From assembly GCA_030681145.1 (NCBI GenBank), contig JAUXXK010000132.1:1-7578 (forward strand): a DNA stretch of 7,578 bases, given 5' to 3'. Source of the stretch: Methanobacteriaceae archaeon. Its GTDB lineage: Archaea; Methanobacteriota; Methanobacteria; Methanobacteriales; Methanobacteriaceae. Below are positions 1 to 5,198 of the stretch, one piece after another. The first letter of the stretch is position 1. Every line of letters starts with the position of its first letter. Under the pieces are notes generated by a model. The model had not been told where the DNA came from and ran no database searches. It saw only the letters and a list, made by a program, of their open reading frames with translations. Position numbers and translations under genes: made by a program.

Positions 1-111
1 TTGATATAATAAAATTATTTAGTGCTAAAATAAATTTGTATTCTATTATTTATTAAATTAAGAATATGAATTTTAAATTTATAAAAAATCTTTTAACCGT
101 TTATTTTAAGC

Positions 112-119
112 ATATAAAT
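112..119 (+). promoter_or_regulatory. Candidate TATA box upstream of the ATP-grasp gene
   Basis: ATATAAAT stands about 86 nt before the ATG at 205 and resembles the archaeal TATA element. Positions 1-204 otherwise hold only AT-rich sequence with no coding ORF that I can support. Because the background is so AT-rich, TATA-like words occur by chance, so this is a weak call. Transcription would start near 140-145, giving a leader of about 60 nt. Confidence 0.25.
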
Positions 120-204
120 GTTTAATATTTAAAATCAGTCTTATGTTAGTTAGTCTCAAGTTAATACATGAATAGTAATAAAATATTCCTTTTAAAGTGA
201 TATA

Positions 205-1335
205 ATGAAAATTCTGTTTATTGGAGCAAGATTATACCATAGTGTGGCTGATTATGTCCATGAAAAGGGCATTACTAGTATAATGTCTGAATCAAATCCA
301 GATTCGCCTAATTTAAAATTGCCAGACAAAGTTCATATAGTGCCTCGTGGAATGGAAGCACCGATTGAATTAGCCCTTAAAGAAGATGTTGATGCAGTAT
401 TACCTTTAATTGGGATCGACGGACCTCTAATAGATTTGGGTAAAATGAAAGATCAACTGGAAGAAGAATATGGGATTCCTGTTATAGCTTCTAACGAGTT
501 TTCTGCTTCTATTTCATCTAGCAAGAAAAAAACAAAAGAATTTTTCCTAAAAAATAAAATAGAAACTCCTGATTATCAAATAATCAATCAAAAAAATGCA
601 TCGGATTTTGATAATACTTCTCAAATTGAAATGGAATACCCCTCAGTTTTAAAGCAAAACCAGGGTCAAGGTGGGGTAGGAATAATAGTTGCTCAAAATA
701 AAAACGATGCCGAAGATTATTTTCAAAAATATGATGAAACAATTGTTGAAAAATATATAAAGGGATATGAAATCTCAGTAGAGGTTTTAAAGTGGCAGGA
801 AAAATCCATACCTCTTGTGGCAGTTTTTAAAGGAGAAACAACTATAGACGGGACACATCCACTGGATAAAATTAAGAATGCTCCTGCAGATATCCCTGGG
901 CTTTCCAATGAACTGGCCCGAGAAATGGCCTTAAAAATAACGAATTTAATGGGATCAGAAGGAAATACTGATGTAGATATGATATTCGAACCTTCTTCTG
1001 GTAATTTATATGCCATTGAAATGAATACCCGCCCCAGTGGAACTCGTTATCTTACTGCAGCTAGCTCTGATATCTACCCACTTCATCAAATGGTGGACAT
1101 GGCCACCGGGGATTGGGATGTTAAAAATGTGGAAAAGAATTTAAAAAAATATTTTGCTATTGAAGTTCCAGTTGGTGTATTCAAAGGCCCAAAGACGGTT
1201 CCCTCGTCTCAAATTTTCAATGGTTTTAATTCTTGGGTAGCTCACGGTCCTAAAAACTATGAAAGAGTTACTATTCGCAGTGAAAACAAAAAAGATCTTT
1301 ATAAAACTGCTAAAAACTTGAAAATAATCATATAA
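205..1335 (+). CDS. CarB-like single-module ATP-grasp ligase, pseudomurein cluster type
   Basis: This is a 376-aa ATP-grasp carboxylate ligase, probably cytoplasmic. Residues 1-95 form a Rossmann-like pre-ATP-grasp domain (start MKILFIGA). ATP-binding features follow: K150 in PSVLK, the glycine loop QGQGGVG at 152-158, and the hinge VEKYIKGYEISVEV at 181-194. The metal-binding end has D256 and D258, then E272, N274 and R276 in AIEMNTRPSGTR. The protein equals roughly one ATP-grasp half of the large subunit of carbamoyl-phosphate synthase (about 1,070 aa). It lacks the second ATP-grasp module and the allosteric domain, so it is unlikely to make carbamoyl phosphate. From memory, homologues labelled CarB-like lie beside pMraY and pMur genes in pseudomurein methanogens. 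It probably joins an amino acid or amine to a carboxylate during wall-precursor synthesis, but the substrate is unknown. The ATG follows a weak site, AAGTGAT (195-201). The next gene begins 295 nt downstream. Confidence 0.85.
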   Translation: MKILFIGARLYHSVADYVHEKGITSIMSESNPDSPNLKLPDKVHIVPRGMEAPIELALKEDVDAVLPLIGIDGPLIDLGKMKDQLEEEYGIPVIASNEFSASISSSKKKTKEFFLKNKIETPDYQIINQKNASDFDNTSQIEMEYPSVLKQNQGQGGVGIIVAQNKNDAEDYFQKYDETIVEKYIKGYEISVEVLKWQEKSIPLVAVFKGETTIDGTHPLDKIKNAPADIPGLSNELAREMALKITNLMGSEGNTDVDMIFEPSSGNLYAIEMNTRPSGTRYLTAASSDIYPLHQMVDMATGDWDVKNVEKNLKKYFAIEVPVGVFKGPKTVPSSQIFNGFNSWVAHGPKNYERVTIRSENKKDLYKTAKNLKIII

Positions 1336-1350
1336 TTATCTATAATTATC
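1331..1350 (+). repeat. Perfect 10-bp tandem direct repeat spanning the stop codon
   Basis: TATAATTATC occurs twice in succession (1331-1340 and 1341-1350). The first copy contains the TAA stop of the ATP-grasp gene. It is made almost only of A and T, so replication slippage is the simplest explanation and no function is proposed. Confidence 0.6.
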
Positions 1351-1630
1351 TTTAAATCTATGAATTAATTAATCCACATTATTTATTAACGAAAAATACA
1401 TATTAAAAGGTATTATTAATTACCAGAACACGATCAAACATAATCATAAAATATTTAACTTATCTTATTATCAATTAACTTAATAATGAAAAAATTATGT
1501 ATAATTATTAATCATTTTGTCTTTAATCAATTATTACTAGTTTAAAATTCTTTAAATAAAAAATAAACTCTAATTAATTATTGTAAAAATTTGGTGATGA
1601 ACCATCAATTTTAAATTATAAGGTGATAAC
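1336..1630. other. AT-rich spacer between the ATP-grasp and MraY-like genes
   Basis: This spacer has no ORF or RNA gene that I can support. It holds a TATA-like word, TTTAAATA (1551-1558), about 73 nt before the TTG start of the MraY-like gene. It also holds a short hairpin, with arms TTGGTG (1591-1596) and CATCAA (1603-1608), one G-U pair and a 6-nt loop, about 22 nt before that start. The TATA-like word suggests that the second gene has its own promoter. No strong T-tract ends the first gene, so read-through remains possible. Confidence 0.45.
1621..1627 (+). promoter_or_regulatory. Ribosome binding site that fixes the TTG start of the MraY-like gene
   Basis: AGGTGAT is a full match to the complement of the usual methanogen 16S rRNA 3' tail and lies 3 nt before TTG at 1631. 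An in-frame TAA at 1619-1621 excludes any start further upstream. The next in-frame Met is residue 52, inside the conserved GTPTMGG motif, so TTG is the only sensible start. Confidence 0.8.
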
Positions 1631-2701
1631 TTGGATATTCTTCAAAATGGATGGGTTTTACTGTTATTTGCCATATTAGGATCCATATTCTTCACAGCAT
1701 TTATTAAAAAAATTCTCAAAAGCGCGGATATATCTGATAGCCCTATTGTTACAGAACATCGACATAAAGCAGGCACTCCCACTATGGGAGGGATAGGTAT
1801 GCTTATGGCCGTATTATTTGTGGCCAGTCTGTACTTTAAAAATACCTATCTTATCATTACTTGTTTTGTAATGATGATTGCGGGTTTAGTTGGGTTAATG
1901 GATGATTTACTGGGATTAAAAGTCAAAGAACTCCAAAAAATTATAAAAAACGTATCTTCAGCTCCTGTAGAAATTGGACAATTATCACTTAAACCTGGGG
2001 AAGAAGCACGTGCTGCCACACCTAAAGCAAAAAGTGATTTAAACGGCCTCTTGAAATCTAATAAAGTTGAAATTATTGGGGAATCTCCTATTAAAAGTGA
2101 GGTAAAAGAGAGTGAAAAGATACTGGCCCAGTTTTTTATAGCCCTATTTTTAGTAGTCACTGGCGCAATAACCACCATTGGAGGTTTTTCGCTGGGCCTT
2201 TTAGTTATTCCTATTGTGATTGTAGGGATAATTGGGGCTATAAATGCAGTAAATCTTATTGATGGGATGGATGGTCTGGCTGCAGGGATAATGGCCATTG
2301 CATCTGCATCTTGCGCTATCTTTTTAAATTTAAATGGTAATTTTGAATCTTCGGTACCATTTATTACTTTGACTGGCATAAGTCTTGGATTTTTAGTGTT
2401 TAACAGATATCCTGCCAGTATTTTCATGGGAGACACGGGATCTTTTGCATTGGGTGGTGGATATGCTGCTGCGGTTATGTTAACTGACACGGTTTACTTC
2501 GGAGTTCTAGCATTAACTGTCCCAATTATTTCAGTTATTATAAGTTTAATGCACAGGTCTCATATCATAAAACTACCGGTGGAACCTTTACACCATACGT
2601 TAAATTACAAAGGGATATCTGAAAAGAAGATAGTTTTAATTTACTGGTTGGTAACTTTACTGGTTTGCGCTTTGGGCCTTTATTTCTATCGATATTTTTA
2701 G
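1631..2701 (+). CDS. mraY: MraY-like glycosyl-1-phosphate transferase (pseudomurein pMraY)
   Basis: This 356-aa polytopic membrane enzyme belongs to the polyprenyl-phosphate N-acetylhexosamine-1-phosphate transferase superfamily. It should move a phospho-sugar, probably carrying a peptide, from a UDP precursor to a polyprenyl phosphate on the inner membrane face. The motifs are of MraY type rather than WecA type: HRHKAGTPTMGG at 43-54, the DD pair at 91-92, NAVNLIDGMDGLAAG at 205-219, FNRYPASIFMGDTGS at 257-271 with catalytic-type D268, and PLHHTLNYKG at 319-328. Two features differ from bacterial MraY. The usual HHH is HHT (321-323), and a hydrophilic stretch of about 60 residues (roughly 100-160) is inserted after the DD pair. 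It starts at TTG behind a strong ribosome site. The Mur ligase gene follows after 60 nt. The symbol marks homology only; the exact substrate cannot be read from sequence. Confidence 0.9.
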   Translation: MDILQNGWVLLLFAILGSIFFTAFIKKILKSADISDSPIVTEHRHKAGTPTMGGIGMLMAVLFVASLYFKNTYLIITCFVMMIAGLVGLMDDLLGLKVKELQKIIKNVSSAPVEIGQLSLKPGEEARAATPKAKSDLNGLLKSNKVEIIGESPIKSEVKESEKILAQFFIALFLVVTGAITTIGGFSLGLLVIPIVIVGIIGAINAVNLIDGMDGLAAGIMAIASASCAIFLNLNGNFESSVPFITLTGISLGFLVFNRYPASIFMGDTGSFALGGGYAAAVMLTDTVYFGVLALTVPIISVIISLMHRSHIIKLPVEPLHHTLNYKGISEKKIVLIYWLVTLLVCALGLYFYRYF

Positions 2702-2709
2702 TATAATCA

Positions 2710-2717
2710 TTTATAAT
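2710..2717 (+). promoter_or_regulatory. Candidate TATA box before the Mur ligase gene
   Basis: TTTATAAT lies in the 60-nt spacer, about 45 nt before the ATG at 2762. Spacing would allow transcription to start near 2740 with a short leader. Co-transcription with the MraY-like gene is equally possible, since no terminator T-tract separates them. Confidence 0.25.
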
Positions 2718-2751
2718 TAATTAAATTAATTTAAGAATTCTAATAATCTTC

Positions 2752-2758
2752 AGGTAAT
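2752..2758 (+). promoter_or_regulatory. Ribosome binding site of the Mur ligase gene
   Basis: AGGTAAT differs by one base from AGGTGAT and lies 3 nt before ATG 2762. This is the same spacing as for the two preceding genes and supports this start. Confidence 0.55.
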
Positions 2759-2761
2759 CAA

Positions 2762-4297
2762 ATGAGCGTTGAGATGGAACAATTCACTCAAAAAACTGAT
2801 TCTAAAATCACCACATCATATATTGCAAAAAAGGTTCACGGTGAATTATTTGGGCCAGAAAAGATTTTTAAAGGGATATTCAATACTTTAGGTCATTCTA
2901 AATCTGGAGATATTGTCATCAGGCACTGGATAAATCCTGAAGGAATAAAAATAGCCTCTAAAAAAGAAGTAGCAGGCATCATCACTCAAGATCCAAGAGA
3001 TAATGCTATTAAATATGCAGTGAAATATGGAATTTCTATAATAGTGGTCGAAAAAATAGAAATAGCCAATGCTTTTGCCCTAAATTGGACTATAAAAAAA
3101 TTCGCTCCACAATCACATAGGGTGGTGGTCACGGGCACCAATGGGAAATCAACGACTTCGCACATGATTTTTCATATTCTTCAAACTGCGGGATGGAATG
3201 TATACACCAACACGGACTCTAAATCTGAATTTAATTCTCTTATAGACCCCATGGTGCCTAAACAGATATCTGAATATGCATTAAAACTGTCAAAATCTAG
3301 AAAAAAACCAGCTAATTCTGGTCTAATCGATGCTCTGGTAATTGAAGTATCAGAGGTTCAGGGATGGTTGGATAAGGTAATGAAAGGTCATGCATTGATT
3401 ATGACTAATGCCATAAATCCTGAAATTGTAGTAATCACTAATGTGGCCTTGGACCATATTGGACTAATAAATTCTCTGGAAGAATCCTATGAAGAAATAT
3501 TAGGTTCCGTTAAATCCATAAAATCTGGGGTTGTTGTTTTAAATTCTAATGATGACCTGGTAAAAAAAATGGGATCATATATCGATGGGAAGACTAGACC
3601 TTTTTACCATGGTCATGGTTGTAAATTGGAATTTATAGACAATTCTTACAAAGAAATTAACTCTGCGGGTTTAGATAATGTTTCTGGTATTTATTTTAAT
3701 AAAAAATTGTTAATTGCAATGGAAAAACTTCCTTTTAAAAGTAAACATTTTATAGAAAATACTCTATCAGCAATTTCAGCATGTATATGTCTGGATATCT
3801 CTCTGAATCAAATTATAAAAGGTGTTGAATCTTATAATGCCTTAAAAAGAAGATTTTCTGTTATTAATGAGCATCCTACCATAATTGATGATTTTGCCCA
3901 TAATCCCGATGGAATTAAAGCCACAATTAAAAGTGCAGCTGTTACATCAAAGGGTAAATTATGGGTGGTCTGTTCTATAAGGGGATCTAGAGGTGATGAA
4001 ATAAATATTATTAATTCTAAGGCCGTTGCGGAATCTTTAATTGAATTAAAATCAGAATATGGTCTTATTATTTCCGGCAGTAGTGATGTTGTGGATAACT
4101 TGAATGTAGTAGAAGACCATGAAAAAAAAGTATTTCTGGAAACACTTACCAAATATCAGATTGAGTATATTTTTGAGGAAGAACTTAAAAATGCATTAAA
4201 AAAAGTTTTGGAAATATCCAACGATAATGACACTATTTTACTTATAGGTGCACAGGGAATGGATCCAGCATCTGATTTAATCGGTGAAATGATTTAA
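2762..4297 (+). CDS. Mur ligase family protein (pseudomurein pMurC/pMurE type)
   Basis: This 511-aa cytoplasmic ATP-dependent amino-acid or peptide ligase has the three-domain Mur plan. Residues 1-118 form the N-terminal substrate-binding domain. The central ATPase domain has the P-loop TGTNGKST (124-131), the acidic IEVSE (194-198) and TNVALDHIG (226-234) with H232. Then come IENTLSAISA (331-340), with N333 in the place of the family asparagine, RRF (363-365), and the C-terminal domain with IDDFAHNPDG (375-384). All catalytic blocks look intact. RRF and DDxAHNP resemble bacterial MurC and MurE in mixed fashion. In pseudomurein methanogens, ligases of this family are thought to add amino acids to the UDP-linked peptide; the amino acid added here is not readable from sequence. 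The neighbouring MraY-like and ATP-grasp genes support a wall role. Folylpolyglutamate synthase or cyanophycin synthetase are less likely, because of the N-terminal domain and the context. Confidence 0.88.
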   Translation: MSVEMEQFTQKTDSKITTSYIAKKVHGELFGPEKIFKGIFNTLGHSKSGDIVIRHWINPEGIKIASKKEVAGIITQDPRDNAIKYAVKYGISIIVVEKIEIANAFALNWTIKKFAPQSHRVVVTGTNGKSTTSHMIFHILQTAGWNVYTNTDSKSEFNSLIDPMVPKQISEYALKLSKSRKKPANSGLIDALVIEVSEVQGWLDKVMKGHALIMTNAINPEIVVITNVALDHIGLINSLEESYEEILGSVKSIKSGVVVLNSNDDLVKKMGSYIDGKTRPFYHGHGCKLEFIDNSYKEINSAGLDNVSGIYFNKKLLIAMEKLPFKSKHFIENTLSAISACICLDISLNQIIKGVESYNALKRRFSVINEHPTIIDDFAHNPDGIKATIKSAAVTSKGKLWVVCSIRGSRGDEINIINSKAVAESLIELKSEYGLIISGSSDVVDNLNVVEDHEKKVFLETLTKYQIEYIFEEELKNALKKVLEISNDNDTILLIGAQGMDPASDLIGEMI

Positions 4298-4449
4298 TCA
4301 ATTAATGGAATTATCCTTAGTTAAATATAATTCTTAAAAAACTTCTTCAATATTTAATTATTAAAATAACTACATTTAAATAAGATTTTATATTAACACT
4401 CATTATTGTTATTTAATTTGATATATTCATAAATTAAATGATTACTATA

Positions 4450-4455
4450 TTTTTT
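4450..4455 (+). terminator. Possible oligo-T terminator after the Mur ligase gene
   Basis: A run of six T lies about 153 nt past the Mur ligase stop codon, and a second run of five T lies at 4516-4520. Archaeal RNA polymerase can stop at T-tracts without a hairpin. The distance and the AT-rich background make this weak. Confidence 0.25.
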
Positions 4456-4484
4456 ATTAAAGATTTAATTATTAAAGATTTAAT
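4455..4484 (+). repeat. Perfect 15-bp tandem duplication
   Basis: TATTAAAGATTTAAT is present twice without a gap (4455-4469 and 4470-4484). A perfect 15-bp repeat is longer than the other local AT repeats. It could be a slippage product or a pair of binding sites spaced 15 bp apart. Confidence 0.7.
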
Positions 4485-4588
4485 GAATTAATTTCTATCT
4501 AATGGGTCAGATACCTTTTTCTTATAGAATATTAAATTTAAATAATTGAAAATCAGATTAAAAATAATAGTTAGATTATGTATATTAT

Positions 4589-4620
4589 ATTGCCGAATAA
4601 TAAATATGGGTTCAGGCAAT
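4589..4620 (+). promoter_or_regulatory. Bulged hairpin in the spacer before the secreted-protein operon
   Basis: ATTGCCGAA (4589-4597) pairs with TTCAGGCAAT (4611-4620), giving nine base pairs with one bulged A (4614) and a 13-nt loop. The GCC/GGC core stands out in a nearly GC-free region. It could be an RNA structure in a long leader, or a palindromic operator. The arms lie about 130-170 nt before the next start codon. Confidence 0.4.
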
Positions 4621-4637
4621 TAAAATTTCATTTAATT

Positions 4638-4657
4638 TGGAAAATATTGGTTTTCCA
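4638..4657. repeat. Inverted repeat, 7-bp arms with a 6-nt spacer
   Basis: TGGAAAA (4638-4644) and TTTTCCA (4651-4657) are perfect reverse complements around TATTGG. The size and symmetry suit a dimeric winged-helix or helix-turn-helix regulator, or a small hairpin. It lies about 98 nt before the start at 4755. Whether it is an operator is not shown. Confidence 0.45.
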
Positions 4658-4742
4658 TAAAAATAAATTTTTTAAATTTAGATAGATAAAAACTAAGATT
4701 AAATTAATTCAATCATCAGATTAATAAAATTTTATCATCTAC

Positions 4743-4748
4743 AGGTGA
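4743..4748 (+). promoter_or_regulatory. Ribosome binding site that favours ATG 4755 over ATG 4749
   Basis: AGGTGA directly abuts the first ATG at 4749, leaving no spacer, but lies 6 nt before the in-frame ATG at 4755. The later start is therefore preferred; it removes two residues. A TTG at 4752 is a less likely alternative. Confidence 0.6.
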
Positions 4749-4754
4749 ATGTTG

Positions 4755-5195
4755 ATGTTCTTAAAAATTAGAAGAGATACTTTAATAATATTGTTACTAG
4801 CTTTTATGCTAATTGCATCTGGCCGTGTTATGACTTATATGGCTTATGCATCATCTACTGAAGATAGCCAAGGCGTACCTATATCTGGTATTATAATTAA
4901 AGGGAATGACATTGTTCCTATAACTTCTATAAAATCAAATATAGGCGAATCTGGATTTAGGTCAGGAAGTTACATTAAAGGAGATGTTCTGGTAACTTCA
5001 AAGAGACAGGTTCCTTTAAATGAGGCCATAGCCAATGCAGAAGATTTTGTGAAAAAGACTACTATTCCAGGTACTAGAGTGACCCCTATTGTGGCTGCGG
5101 ATGTTAAAGTTGATGTAAATACGGGTATTGTAACAATAAATGTTATTGAAGACTTTTCCACTGTTGTTGTCAAAAACAGTACTCAAGGGGTGTAA
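4755..5195 (+). CDS. Small exported protein with a POTRA-like ectodomain
   Basis: This 146-aa protein (148 if started at 4749) was not recognised as a named family. Numbering here is from 4749. A basic N-terminus (KIRRD) is followed by a hydrophobic helix (about 11-24) and a possible signal-peptidase site AYA at 32-34, so it is either a signal anchor or a cleaved signal peptide. The outer part (about 43-136) reads like a POTRA domain: strand ISGIIIKGND (45-54), a helix through SIKSNIGESGF (60-70), a turn GSYIKG, a helix LNEAIANAEDFVKK (90-103), then two strands, TPIVAADVKVD (112-122) and GIVTINVIED (126-135). POTRA domains occur in FtsQ/DivIB and Omp85 proteins, where they bind partners. The gene is the first of a pair, 3 nt from the next, and lies downstream of wall-precursor genes. 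The fold call is pattern-based and unproven. The protein contains no cysteine. Confidence 0.8.
   Translation: MFLKIRRDTLIILLLAFMLIASGRVMTYMAYASSTEDSQGVPISGIIIKGNDIVPITSIKSNIGESGFRSGSYIKGDVLVTSKRQVPLNEAIANAEDFVKKTTIPGTRVTPIVAADVKVDVNTGIVTINVIEDFSTVVVKNSTQGV
5187..5192 (+). promoter_or_regulatory. Ribosome binding site overlapping the end of the POTRA-like gene
   Basis: GGGGTG, with a GGTG core, lies in the last two sense codons of the upstream gene and ends 6 nt before ATG 5199. Together with the 3-nt intergenic gap, this points to translational coupling of the pair. Confidence 0.6.
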
Positions 5196-5198
5196 TTT

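Larger units (their letters stand above)
4298..4748. other. Gene-free AT-rich region with repeats and hairpins
   Basis: No coding ORF or recognisable tRNA or C/D-box RNA was found in these 451 nt. The stretch carries a T6 tract (4450-4455), a perfect 15-bp tandem repeat (4455-4484), a bulged hairpin with unusually GC-rich arms (4589-4620) and an inverted repeat (4638-4657). It separates the wall-precursor genes from the secreted-protein operon and probably holds that operon's promoter. The length is generous compared with the 60-nt and 295-nt spacers upstream, so a small RNA or a long regulated leader is possible. Confidence 0.5.

Noticed and set aside
18..29. Small palindrome TTTAG-TG-CTAAA near the window start
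   Set aside because: Five-base arms in very AT-rich DNA are expected by chance, and no gene start is near.
1594..1614. GTGATGA resembling a C box, and a five-codon ORF starting at ATG 1597
   Set aside because: No D box (CTGA) follows within the length of a C/D RNA, and the tiny ORF has its GGTG directly against the ATG with no spacer.
1846..2490. Long minus-strand ORF opposite the MraY-like gene
   Set aside because: It is antisense to a gene with complete MraY motifs and shows no recognisable protein pattern of its own.
4298..4748. Possible CRISPR array or tRNA in the long gap
   Set aside because: Only one 15-bp tandem pair is present, with no regular spacers, and no cloverleaf arms or T-loop signature could be found.
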